Both the position numbers and the translations under genes were made by a program. DNA of 64,000 bases. Origin: Streptomyces rubellomurinus (GTDB taxonomy: Bacteria > Actinomycetota > Actinomycetes > Streptomycetales > Streptomycetaceae). The first letter of the stretch is position 1. Each line of letters starts with the position of its first letter. Below are positions 1-7,755 of this stretch, in pieces. Below the pieces are notes generated by a model. It was not told the DNA's origin. It ran no database searches and was given only the letters and a program-made list of their open reading frames with translations. The DNA lies in NCBI RefSeq assembly GCF_000961885.1, contig NZ_JZKH01000001.1, positions 253,010 through 317,009 on the forward strand. Direction: 5' to 3'.

Positions 1-1
1 C

Positions 2-235
2 GACGCCCGGATGCCGAGCGAGGCGGTCTTCGTCCCCGCGGCCGGCGCCACCCGCGAGGACGACGGCTACCTGCTCACCGTGGTCTCCGACCTCAAGCAG
101 GACGCCTCGCAGCTGCTGGTCATCGACGCCTCCGGACTCGACCGGGTCGCCACCGTCCACCTGCCGCACCGGGTGGCGGCCGGACTGCACGGCTCCTGGA
201 TCCCCGACCCGGCCCCGGACGGCGCCGCGGCCTGA
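2..235 (+). CDS. Carotenoid oxygenase family protein, C-terminal fragment
   Basis: Only the last 77 codons are present; the gene enters from the left edge in frame 2. The readable end contains EAVFVPAAGATREDDGYLL followed by a VSDLKQDASQLLVIDA stretch and ends near LHGSWIPD. This matches what I know of the C-terminal blade of carotenoid cleavage dioxygenases (RPE65/CCD family), iron(II) enzymes that split polyenes with O2. The late HGSW histidine is in the place of the last iron ligand in that family. Substrate cannot be told from this fragment. The gene converges on the ATPase gene at 337-2346 with a hairpin between them. Confidence 0.75.
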   Translation, partial: DARMPSEAVFVPAAGATREDDGYLLTVVSDLKQDASQLLVIDASGLDRVATVHLPHRVAAGLHGSWIPDPAPDGAAA

Positions 236-263
236 CGCCTGCCCCGATCGCGCTGCCCGACCG

Positions 264-299
264 CGCCGCCCGGACGAGCCCCCGCTCGCCCGGGCGGCG
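264..299. terminator. Hairpin between convergent genes
   Basis: A perfect 10-bp inverted repeat (264-273 with 290-299, arm CGCCGCCCGG) encloses an inner 5-bp repeat (275-279 with 284-288). It lies in the 101-bp gap between the stop of the carotenoid oxygenase (235) and the stop of the minus-strand ATPase (337). There is no U-tract, as usual in actinomycetes. It could serve both directions. Confidence 0.6.
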
Positions 300-336
300 G
301 CGGTGCGGCGCGGCGGCGGTGCGGTGTCGGCCGGCC

Positions 337-2346
337 CTACTGCTCCCCGTACGGCCCGCGCAACTCCTGCTGCCACAGCGACTCGCAGAGCAGGTCCAGG
401 CCCTGGCGCAGGTGGCGCCGGTACGTGCCGTACGGCAGGCCGAGGCGCCGGGCGGCGGCCTCCTGCGTGGGGGCGCCGGAGAAGTAGCCCGCCGTCAGGG
501 CCTCGCGGGCGCGCACCCCGCGCGGGTCACGGGCGAGGTCGTCCACGCTCCGGCGCAGCAGAGTCCGCAACTCCTCGGCGGGGTCGGCGAAGTCGGCCGC
601 CAGCCGGGTGCGGGCCAGGGCGCAGGCGGCGAACGCGGCCGGGTCGCGCCAGTGCGGCAGGGCCTCGCGGACGGCCCGGTCGAACGCGGTGCGCGAGAAG
701 CCCGAGGGCCCGGACGGGGTCGGCACCTCGGTGGACGCGATGAAGTGGCGCAGCCAGGTCTCGACGGGCACCTGGCGCCAGTCGACGCCGAACACCCCGT
801 ACGTGTGCTCGCCGACCCGCGGCCGCGCGCCGGTGTCGGCGAGGCTGCCCTTGACCCGGGCCGCCCAGGCCTCGGCGTCCCGCCACACCGCGAAGCCGAA
901 GGCGCGGCCGCGGGCGCGGGCGGACTCGGCCTGGGCCCGCGAGCTGCTCAGGTCGATGACGCGCGAGGGCACCTGGTACCGCTCGGGGTAGACGGTGAAG
1001 CGGCTGATGCCGATGTGTTCGCCCGGTCCGACCGGCGCGGTGGCGTCGGTGTGCGCCCAGGCGGCCGCCACGACGGGGTCCGTGGCCAGGTCCTCGGGGT
1101 CGGGCGGGGCCGGCAGCGCGAGCCGGGCGGTGAACGCGACGATCCGGCCGGTGCTCACCAGGCGGTAGACGCTGAAGGCCTGCGGCTGGCGCTGTGCCCA
1201 GTAGTGGACCAGCGCCGCTGACTCGGGGCCCTCGGTCTCCGCGGCCATGCGCAGCACCGTGCCGAGGTCGTCCGGGTGCAGCGGACGGTCGTGCACCTCG
1301 TCCTCGCGGGACCAGGTGCGCAGCCGGGCGACGATCTGCCCGTCCCGGAAGAGGTAGAAGAGTTCGTCGGTGACGGTCCAGACCCGCTCCTCGGGGGCCT
1401 CGCGCAGCAGGCGCAGGTACTCCTCGGCCAGCCGCTTGCGCATCGCGACGAAGGCGTTGGGGGCGCGCCAGCGCAGGTCGGCGGCGAGCGTCTCGCGGGC
1501 GGCGTCGTGCGGGTGCAGGCCGCGGTGGGTGGCCTCCATGAAGGGCAGCTCGCGGAGCCAGGCGAAGAGCAGGTGGGCGTCGTGGTCGGGCAGCACCGCG
1601 GCGAGCAGTTCCTCGGAGGTCGAGTAGGCCTGGGCCGCCACCTCCAGGGCGCGGCGGTGGGCGGCCGACGGCACCTCGCCGATCAGGCCCACCAGCAGGG
1701 TCCGCAGCACGTCGGCCGAGGGGGCCCAGGTCTGGTCGTAGCTCCAGCCGGTCGAGCCCGCGGCCGCGGCGAGGGACAGGGCCAGTGGGTTGCCGCCGGC
1801 GAAGCGCAGCACCAGCTCCCGCATCTCGGGGCGGATCTGCGCGGTGGCCAGCAGGGTGCGGGCCTGCTCCTCGGAGAACGGCTCCAGTTCGGCCACGTGC
1901 AGCAGGCCGGCCCAGGCCGGGTCGGCGGTCCACTGCGGCTGCGGCGCGAGCCGGCCGCCGAGGACGACCAGGGCGCCGTCCGCGGCGCGGGGCAGGAAGC
2001 GGTGCCAGAGCCAGCCCTCCAGCCACTGGCAGTGCTCGAAGGAGTCCAGGAACAGGACCGTGCCGGGGACGTCGAGGAAGGGGCCGGCCGCCCGCTCGAA
2101 GTCGGCCGGGTCCCGGCCGACGAAGCGGCCGTCGAGCTCGACCAGCAGCCGTCCCGCCGCGCGGGCGTGGTCCGCCAGGCGCCGCAGCAGGGTGGACTTC
2201 CCGATGCCGCCGGGCCCGTACAGGTAGAAGGCGAAGGGCGCCTGTGGATCCCCGGTCAGCGCCCGGGCGAAGCGGTCGAGTTCCTCGTCCCGGCCTATGA
2301 AGGCCTGGACCCGCGCACTGCTCAGCCGCTCCCCGACGGACACCAT
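337..2346 (-). CDS. STAND-like ATPase regulator with C-terminal HTH-like segment
   Basis: A 669-aa cytoplasmic protein. Walker A is clear (GPGGIGKST, residues about 44-52) after a short lead-in FIGRDEELDRF, as in STAND/LAL signalling ATPases. A Walker B-like VLFLDSFEHCQ follows near residue 100. The extreme C terminus (TQEAAARRLGLPYGTYRRHL) reads like a DNA-binding helix-turn-helix with sigma-region-4 flavour, so it is probably a transcription regulator, although the domain is not a textbook LuxR HTH. Start: ATG at 2346 with GGGAAGGGAG upstream. It lies 36 bp downstream of the P450 gene on the same strand, so the two are probably co-transcribed. Ligand and targets are unknown. Confidence 0.75.
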   Translation of the reverse strand: MVSVGERLSSARVQAFIGRDEELDRFARALTGDPQAPFAFYLYGPGGIGKSTLLRRLADHARAAGRLLVELDGRFVGRDPADFERAAGPFLDVPGTVLFLDSFEHCQWLEGWLWHRFLPRAADGALVVLGGRLAPQPQWTADPAWAGLLHVAELEPFSEEQARTLLATAQIRPEMRELVLRFAGGNPLALSLAAAAGSTGWSYDQTWAPSADVLRTLLVGLIGEVPSAAHRRALEVAAQAYSTSEELLAAVLPDHDAHLLFAWLRELPFMEATHRGLHPHDAARETLAADLRWRAPNAFVAMRKRLAEEYLRLLREAPEERVWTVTDELFYLFRDGQIVARLRTWSREDEVHDRPLHPDDLGTVLRMAAETEGPESAALVHYWAQRQPQAFSVYRLVSTGRIVAFTARLALPAPPDPEDLATDPVVAAAWAHTDATAPVGPGEHIGISRFTVYPERYQVPSRVIDLSSSRAQAESARARGRAFGFAVWRDAEAWAARVKGSLADTGARPRVGEHTYGVFGVDWRQVPVETWLRHFIASTEVPTPSGPSGFSRTAFDRAVREALPHWRDPAAFAACALARTRLAADFADPAEELRTLLRRSVDDLARDPRGVRAREALTAGYFSGAPTQEAAARRLGLPYGTYRRHLRQGLDLLCESLWQQELRGPYGEQ

Positions 2347-2382
2347 CGCGGCTCCCTTCCCCCAAGTACCGGTGGCGCGATC

Positions 2383-3660
2383 CTAACCAAGGTGCCGGAA
2401 CGTGCCGTCTGTCGCGCGGACGGGCGTGAACTCCAGGGGAAGCGCGACGGGGCCGCGGGTGTACAGCCCGCTCTCCCGGTAGCGGAAGCCGGGGGCGAGG
2501 CGGACCCCGTCGAGCAGCGGGAGCAGCAGCGCGGCCACCGTCTCCAGCTCCGCGCGGGCGAAGGCCGCCCCGGCGCACTGGTGCAGTCCGGCGCCGAAGG
2601 CCAGGTGCTGGGCGGCGGCCGTGAAGGAGCGGGCGGTGCCCAGGTCGGGGCGGTGGATGTCGAAGGCGTCCGGGTCGGTGAACGCCGCCGGGTCGCGGTT
2701 CGCCGCGCCGATCATGCAGAAGACGGTGGCGCCGGCGGGGACGGGGGTGCCGGCGAACACGGCGTCCCGCTCCACCTGGCGCGGGATCAGCTGCACCGGC
2801 GGGGTGCGGCGCAGGGTCTCGGCGATCGCGGCCGGCAGCAGGGCCGGGTCCCGCCGGACCTGCGCCAGTTGCTCCGGGTGCTCGATCAGCTGCTTGAGGA
2901 GCTGGGCGAGGGTCTTGTCGGCGGGTTCGACGGCGGCGACCAGGACGTTGATGATCAGCGCGGTGACCTCGCGGGTGCTCATCGCGGTGCCCGTGCCGGT
3001 GCCGCCGGACCCGGCCGTGCACAGCTGCGATATCAGGTCCCCGCCGGGGCGGCGGCGCCGCTGCTCGATGACGGGCCGGAGGTGGGCCTCCAACTGCTCG
3101 GCGCAGTCCAGGCAGTGGCGGCGGCGTTCCGGGGTGAGGGCGAGGCTGGTGATGAACTCGCTGACGCCGCCGAGCCATTCGGTGATCGGCTCGGCGTCCT
3201 GCTCGTCCAGCCCCAGGACATCGAGGGTGGCCCGGACGGCGAAGGGCTTGCCGAAGTCGTTGACGAGGTCCATCCGTCCCCGTGGCAGGAACGGCGCGAG
3301 GAGTTCGGCGGCGTTGGCGCGGACGGCGCGGACCTGCTGCTCCAGGGCCGGCCCGGTGAAGCCCCGGACGACGATCTTCCGCTTGGCGGTGTGCTCGGCC
3401 CCGGCCATCTGCGCCAGCACCGGCCCGCGCATCACCGGCTCGGCGCGGACCTGGAGCGTCTCGGTGGTGAAGGCCCGGTGGTCCGTCAGTACCCGCCGCA
3501 CGTCCTCGTACCGGGAGAGGAACCAGCTGTCGAGCGCCGGCTCGTAGTGGACCGGCGCCTGCTCGCGCAGTCCGGCGAAGTAGCGGTAGGGGTCGGCGGC
3601 GAAGTCCTCGGACAGGATGCTGAAGGGGGGATCGACCACAGGCGTGGCGGGCACGGGCAT
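2383..3660 (-). CDS. Cytochrome P450
   Basis: A 425-aa soluble bacterial P450. The heme-thiolate loop FGAGLHQCAGAAFA is at residues 355-368 with Cys362 as iron ligand; the K-helix ExxR is ETLRR; the I-helix has AAVEPADKT with the conserved Thr. It is a monooxygenase needing a separate ferredoxin and reductase, and no ferredoxin gene is adjacent. I chose the ATG at 3660 because GAAAGG lies just upstream and the product MPVPATPVVDPPFSIL begins like other P450s; the reading frame stays open further upstream, but that extension is arginine-rich and looks non-coding. It is first in a probable two-gene operon with the downstream ATPase. Substrate unknown. Confidence 0.92.
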   Translation of the reverse strand: MPVPATPVVDPPFSILSEDFAADPYRYFAGLREQAPVHYEPALDSWFLSRYEDVRRVLTDHRAFTTETLQVRAEPVMRGPVLAQMAGAEHTAKRKIVVRGFTGPALEQQVRAVRANAAELLAPFLPRGRMDLVNDFGKPFAVRATLDVLGLDEQDAEPITEWLGGVSEFITSLALTPERRRHCLDCAEQLEAHLRPVIEQRRRRPGGDLISQLCTAGSGGTGTGTAMSTREVTALIINVLVAAVEPADKTLAQLLKQLIEHPEQLAQVRRDPALLPAAIAETLRRTPPVQLIPRQVERDAVFAGTPVPAGATVFCMIGAANRDPAAFTDPDAFDIHRPDLGTARSFTAAAQHLAFGAGLHQCAGAAFARAELETVAALLLPLLDGVRLAPGFRYRESGLYTRGPVALPLEFTPVRATDGTFRHLG

Positions 3661-4205
3661 GGCGGGCCTTTCGGGGGCCGGGGAAAGGGCGGTCGTACGG
3701 CGGACCGTCAGGCCGCGGTCGCCGGCAGCTCGGCGGCAGGCTCGGCGAGCAGCCGGTGTTCGGTGCGGCTGGTGAGATAGCGGGCGCCGGGGGCGCCTCG
3801 CCGATAAACGCAACTACTTAGCCTTTAGGGGCCGGGGGCGCCGCCCCCCGCCCGCGCGGCGAGCGCCGGCACGGTGAGCGCCCCCGCCCCTGCACCGACT
3901 GCTGAACCCGCGCACTGCGCCCGCCGGGCCGCGTGCTCGCTCGCTCACTCATGCGCCCAGCGCAACTGCTTAACGCGAAAGATTCGCGTCTACGGCACCG
4001 CTCGCTGAGCATGCCGACCCAGGGGTAGTTCGCGCGCCGCGGCACCACATGCCGGTGCCGGTCACACCCGGAGGGCGTGACCGGCACCGGCGAAGCGGGG
4101 CGGAGCCGATTCGGGTCACGGAAATTCGTCGGCGACCCAAGTGGTGCGGAACTCACGGCAATACGGCCGAACGAATTTCCGTTCGAGGCCCGCCCCGCCG
4201 ATTCG
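3661..4205. other. Intergenic region between P450 and crystallin genes
   Basis: 545 bp with no convincing gene. It holds the P450 leader, a minus-strand open stretch ending in a stop at 3708-3710 whose last codons read ARYLTSRTEHRLLAEPAAEL and look coding but have no start codon, two near-identical 14-mers (CGCAACTACTTAGC at 3809 and CGCAACTGCTTAAC at 3961), and a strong hairpin at 4051-4091. The minus-strand ORF at 3818-4156 looks like chance reading in GC-rich DNA. Confidence 0.5.
4051..4091 (-). terminator. Hairpin downstream of the crystallin gene
   Basis: Perfect 15-bp inverted repeat (4051-4065 with 4077-4091, arm GCCGGTGCCGGTCAC) with an 11-nt loop, about 115 bp past the stop of the minus-strand crystallin gene. 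No U-tract. Confidence 0.6.
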
Positions 4206-4562
4206 TCAGAGGATCCGGATGGAGTTCACCTTCGGCGGGCGGTTCGGGAACGTGATGTCGGTCCAGCGGTTGATCCTCACCGAGTCGCCGTTGGCGTCGC
4301 TGTAGACCAGGTCGTTGTTCCCCGTGGAGATCCGGTCGACCCACCGCCCGCCGAAGCCGATCGACCCCGCGTTCGCGTAGCAGTCGACGCTGTCCCGGCC
4401 GTCGAGGTGCGACCAGATCTTCAGGAAGTCGTTGCGGCTCCCGTCGCACTGGACGTGGTCGATGGCGAACGCGTTGCCGGACGGCACGGCCACGGTGAGC
4501 GTGGCCGCCGCGGCGAAGGCCACGGCCAGCGAGCTCGCGGCCTTCTTCGCTTTCGAGATCAT
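4206..4562 (-). CDS. Secreted beta/gamma-crystallin-fold protein (SKLP-like)
   Basis: A 118-aa precursor: positively charged N terminus (MISKAKKAASS), hydrophobic core, and a signal peptidase site probably after GNAFA, giving a mature protein of about 85 aa. The mature part has the pattern DFLKIWSHLDGRDSVDCYAN, then SIGFGGRWVDRISTGNND and VRINRWTDITFPNRPP. I recognise this from Streptomyces beta/gamma-crystallin proteins, the family that includes the Streptomyces killer-toxin-like protein fold. Two Cys (one after DHVQ, one in VDCYAN) could form a disulfide. Start: ATG at 4562 with GGGGAG just upstream. It is a single-gene unit with its own promoter. Toxin, calcium-binding or cell-wall roles are all possible; I cannot choose. 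Confidence 0.82.
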   Translation of the reverse strand: MISKAKKAASSLAVAFAAAATLTVAVPSGNAFAIDHVQCDGSRNDFLKIWSHLDGRDSVDCYANAGSIGFGGRWVDRISTGNNDLVYSDANGDSVRINRWTDITFPNRPPKVNSIRIL

Positions 4563-4637
4563 GGATTCTCCCCAGTCTGATGAAACGTTGAATCGGAGTC
4601 CGCTGCGCAACGAGTTTCCGTTGCGTCGTACCCGATC

Positions 4638-4666
4638 AGTATCCGGACCGCCTTTCTTGGGGTCAA
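4638..4666 (-). promoter_or_regulatory. Promoter of the crystallin gene
   Basis: On the minus strand TTGACC (complement of 4661-4666) is followed after exactly 17 bp by GATACT (complement of 4638-4643), close to the housekeeping-sigma consensus. The -10 is about 75 bp upstream of the ATG at 4562. Confidence 0.55.
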
Positions 4667-5018
4667 TCGAACAGCCCTCGCTCTCATTTGTTCTCGGCCA
4701 TTCCCGTCCGGAGTTTCCGAGCGGCGTGGGGCGTGTTGTTCTGGCGTGTCGCGAGCGGTTCCGGGACCGGGCGGACGAATCGTCGACCGGAGTCCGCCTC
4801 CTGCCCGCTCCGACGTGGAGTGACAGCCGGACCGCCGACCGCGCCGGACGGGCGCCGAGGGGCACGTGGCCGGGAGAGGAGGGTGGGGCCGGCGAGTTCG
4901 CGCAATGACGTGCCGCGCGCTGCCGGGAGGGGACGGGCGGCCGATCCTGCGAAGCCGCTGCTGCCGCACCGGCCACCGGACGAGAGCCGTCGACGGATCG
5001 CCGCCGGGGGCGGTAACG

Positions 5019-5064
5019 GGACCGCCCGGTCGCCGGCTCGGGTGAGTCGGCGACCGGGCGGTCC
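5019..5064 (-). terminator. Strong hairpin after the NCS1/pxp unit
   Basis: Perfect 17-bp inverted repeat (5019-5035 with 5048-5064) with a 12-nt loop, starting 19 bp beyond the stop of the minus-strand NCS1 gene. It is one of the longest perfect stems in the window. Confidence 0.8.
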
Positions 5065-5082
5065 GGAAGAGGCGTCGTGCGG

Positions 5083-6558
5083 TCAGACGGTGGCGGCGGC
5101 CCGTTCGGTCCGCTCGGTCCGCTCGGTCTCCGGGGTGGCGGGGGTGTTCTCCCGGGGGGTGGGGAGCACGGCCATGATCACGCCGGAGATCACGATGGTC
5201 GCCGCCCAGGCGAGCCCGTACCGGCCGACCGGAGTGCCGGAGAGCGGGCCGGCGAACCAGTCGCACTTGGTGAAGGCGAGCCCGATCAGCAGCGCCAGGA
5301 CCCAGGACACCATCGCCTGCCAGCAGAAGCCGCCCACGTACCAGTAGCGGCTGTTCCTGCTGGTGTCCATCAGCGCGGCGGGGTCGTAGCGCACCGCGCG
5401 CGAGCGGCGACGGTACATGTCCACCGCGTAGACGCCGATCCAGGCCGAGAAGGAGACCGCGAGCAGGATCAGGAAGGTGATGAAGGAGCCCAGGAAGCTC
5501 TTGGCGACCAGCATCAGCAGCAGGCCGCCGACCAGCGAGATCACGGCGTTGATGCTGACGGCCAGGGCGCGCGGCAGCCGAACGCCCATGGTCTGCGCGG
5601 TGAAGCCGGCCGAGTACATGGAGAGGCTGTTGATCAGCAGCATGCCCACGATCGCGGTCAGCAGGTAGGGCACGGCCAGCCAGGTCGGCAGCAGGTCACC
5701 GAGGAAGGAGACCGGGTCCGCGGCATCCGCGAGGCCGGGCGAGGCCACCGCCATCACGGCGCCCATCAGCACCATCGGCACCATGACGATGCCGGCACCG
5801 GAGACCGTCACGCCGACGATCTTCCGGCCGGAGGCGGCGTGCGGCAGGTAGCGGGCGAAGTCCGGGCCGGTGGGGACCCAGCTGATGCCACCGGCGGCGA
5901 TGGTCCCGACGCCGGCGATCATCATCGCCGTGGTGCCCGCGGGCTTGGCGAAGACCTCGCTCCACCGCATGGTCGCGATCAGGTAGCCCAGCACCAGGAC
6001 GCTGAAGATCCCGAAGAGGTACGTCGACCAGGTGTTGCAGACGTTCAGCGCCTTGCGGCCCATACCGGAGACCAGGAAGGTGCAGGCGACGAAGGCGAAG
6101 AGGGTGACCACGATCAGCGCGGTGTTGCTCTTGACGCCGAAGACCAGGTCGAGGACGGTCAGCACGGCGTAGGCGCCGGTGACGGCGTTGATCGTCTCCC
6201 AGCCGAACCGGGCGATCCAGAGGATCGCACCGGGGAAGAGGTTCCCGCGCACGCCGAAGGTGGCCCGGGACAGGGTCGCGCCCGGCGCCCCGCCCCACTT
6301 CCCGGAGACCGACAGCACGCCGACCAGCCCGAACGAGACGAGCGCGGCGCACGCGGCGACGACCAGGACCTGCCAGAAGTTCAAGTGGTTGAACACCACC
6401 AGGGCGGCGCCCATGGTGAGCAGCAGGACGCTGATGTTCGCCGCGACCCAGGTCGGGAAGAGCTCGCGGACTCTGCCCCCGCGCTCGTGGTCGGGGACGG
6501 GTTCGATGCCGCGTGTCTCTATCGCGCCGTCTGCGTCGACGGTGGACAGGTTGTCCAT
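5083..6558 (-). CDS. NCS1-family permease (purine-cytosine permease-like)
   Basis: A 491-aa integral membrane protein with about 12 hydrophobic segments. The start of the membrane domain (LFPTWVAANISVLLLTMGAA), the glycine-rich SRATFGVRGNLFPG and the ARFGWETINAVTGAYAVL helix are typical of nucleobase:cation symporter-1 proteins of the cytosine/purine permease type. Start: ATG at 6558 with GGAG upstream. It follows pxpC after 233 bp on the same strand; a TAGGAT -10-like hexamer (complement of 6648-6653) suggests it may also have its own promoter. Its place beside pxpABC makes 5-oxoproline or a related cyclic amide a plausible substrate, but this is inference; hydantoins and nucleobases are the known NCS1 substrates. 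Confidence 0.85.
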   Translation of the reverse strand: MDNLSTVDADGAIETRGIEPVPDHERGGRVRELFPTWVAANISVLLLTMGAALVVFNHLNFWQVLVVAACAALVSFGLVGVLSVSGKWGGAPGATLSRATFGVRGNLFPGAILWIARFGWETINAVTGAYAVLTVLDLVFGVKSNTALIVVTLFAFVACTFLVSGMGRKALNVCNTWSTYLFGIFSVLVLGYLIATMRWSEVFAKPAGTTAMMIAGVGTIAAGGISWVPTGPDFARYLPHAASGRKIVGVTVSGAGIVMVPMVLMGAVMAVASPGLADAADPVSFLGDLLPTWLAVPYLLTAIVGMLLINSLSMYSAGFTAQTMGVRLPRALAVSINAVISLVGGLLLMLVAKSFLGSFITFLILLAVSFSAWIGVYAVDMYRRRSRAVRYDPAALMDTSRNSRYWYVGGFCWQAMVSWVLALLIGLAFTKCDWFAGPLSGTPVGRYGLAWAATIVISGVIMAVLPTPRENTPATPETERTERTERAAATV

Positions 6559-6791
6559 GAGGGTGACTCCGTGCGTGTGAAGCGGGAGATGAATCGGTCA
6601 AATGGGACATACATGGAACTCTTCGCGCGTAGCGCGGGAGTTGAGTCATCCTACTTTGTCCATTTCGACTCTCGGCACCGTCCCGGCGATCATGAGCGGG
6701 GCCCCACGACGAGCGCGGCCGCGGGGACGCCGCCGAGGTCGCCCACCCGCGCGGAGTATCCGGTCGATCGACGACGCGTGGGACGGGTCCG

Positions 6792-7697
6792 TCAGCGCAG
6801 GCGGACGGGGGTGAAGCGGACCGGGGTCCCCGGGGCGGCCTGGGCGGCGGCGGGGAGGGCGGCGGCGGGGACCACGCCGATGACGGGGTAGCCGCCGGTG
6901 GTCGGGTGGTCGGCGAGGAAGACCACCGGACGGCCGGACGGCGGCACCTGGACGGCGCCCAGCACCATGCCCTCGCTGGGCAGTTCGCCCTCGGCGGCGC
7001 GCTCCAGCGGCGGGCCGTCCAGGCGCAGGCCGATCCGGTTGCTGGTCGTCGAGACGTGGTAGACGGAGCGTGCCAGGGCGTCGAGGGCCCTGGCGGTGAA
7101 CCAGTCGTCACGCGGGCCGAGCACGAGCGGGAGGACCAGCCGGGCGGGCGGGGCGGCCCAGGGCAGCACGTCCGCCCCGGCCGGCGGGCCGGCCGGGGCC
7201 CCGAGCGCCAGGCGGTCCCCGGCGGACAGCGGCGCGGGGCCGAGGCCGGAGAGCAGGTCGGTCGAGCGGCTGCCGAGGACCGGGGCGGCGGCGACCCCGC
7301 CCGCGAAGGCGAGGTAGCTGCGCACCCCCCGGGTCGCGGGGCCGAGGTCGAGCCGCGCGCCGGCGGGCAGCCGGACCGGGGCGCCCCAGGCGGCGGGCTG
7401 GCCGTCGACCCGGACGGCGCACGGCGCCCCGGCCACGGCCACCGTGACCGGCCGGTCGACCCGGACCGCACAGCCGAGCACCGTGGTCTCCAGGGCGGCC
7501 GCCCCGGCCGGGTTGCCGACCAGCCGGTTGGCCAGCAGGTGGGCCGGCCGGTCGAGCGCACCGGAGCGCGGCACGCCCAGGTGGGCGTGGCCCGGCCGGC
7601 CGAGGTCCTGGACGGTGGTCAGCAGACCCGCGCTGACGACGGTGACGGTCGCTGGTCCGCCGCTCGCCGGTTCCCCTGTCACGGCTCCCCCGATCAT
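6792..7697 (-). CDS. pxpC: 5-oxoprolinase subunit C (biotin-dependent carboxyltransferase family)
   Basis: 301 aa. The N terminus TVVSAGLLTTVQDLGRPGH, then GVPRSGALDRPAHLLANRLV and the late FLADHPTTGGYPVIGVV are hallmarks of the KipA/PxpC half of the allophanate-hydrolase-like family. With PxpA and PxpB it forms the ATP-dependent prokaryotic 5-oxoprolinase that opens 5-oxo-L-proline to L-glutamate. The ATG at 7697 is the first start after pxpB and is preceded by GAGGAAGC; the whole 39-bp gap to the pxpB stop is made of a short tandem repeat carrying that same Shine-Dalgarno/start pattern. Cytoplasmic. Confidence 0.9.
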   Translation of the reverse strand: MIGGAVTGEPASGGPATVTVVSAGLLTTVQDLGRPGHAHLGVPRSGALDRPAHLLANRLVGNPAGAAALETTVLGCAVRVDRPVTVAVAGAPCAVRVDGQPAAWGAPVRLPAGARLDLGPATRGVRSYLAFAGGVAAAPVLGSRSTDLLSGLGPAPLSAGDRLALGAPAGPPAGADVLPWAAPPARLVLPLVLGPRDDWFTARALDALARSVYHVSTTSNRIGLRLDGPPLERAAEGELPSEGMVLGAVQVPPSGRPVVFLADHPTTGGYPVIGVVPAAALPAAAQAAPGTPVRFTPVRLR

Positions 7698-7755
7698 GCT
7701 TCCTCGATCATGCTTCTTCGATACACGCTTCCTCGATCACGCTTCCTCGATGACG
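7691..7755 (-). repeat. Tandem 14-15 bp repeat carrying Shine-Dalgarno plus start-codon pattern
   Basis: Four full units (7691-7704, 7705-7718, 7719-7733, 7734-7747) and a partial fifth. Plus-strand unit CGATCATGCTTCCT; on the coding (minus) strand each unit reads AGGAAGC then ATG or GTG, then ATCG. The unit nearest pxpB encodes its last residues (IEEA) and stop; the unit nearest pxpC supplies its ribosome-binding site and ATG. Confidence 0.9.

Larger units (their letters stand above)
4563..5082. other. Intergenic region between crystallin and NCS1 genes
   Basis: 520 bp holding the crystallin promoter (4638-4666) and the terminator hairpin of the NCS1/pxp unit (5019-5064). Short ORFs on both strands lack ribosome-binding sites or recognisable products. 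I see no gene here. Confidence 0.5.

Noticed and set aside
527..3178. An 883-codon minus-strand open frame across the ATPase and P450 genes
   Set aside because: Arg/Pro-rich translation without motifs, overlapping two genes with clear signatures in other frames.
3818..4156. 112-codon minus-strand ORF
   Set aside because: No ribosome-binding site, low complexity, and it spans the terminator hairpin at 4051-4091.
337..4562. Secondary-metabolite biosynthetic cluster around the P450
   Set aside because: No polyketide, peptide synthetase, terpene or convincing RiPP precursor gene nearby; the carotenoid oxygenase end is convergent and may be unrelated.
7691..7755. CRISPR-like array
   Set aside because: The units are directly adjacent with no spacers and are only 14-15 bp, with coding and start-codon function. 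No cas gene is present.
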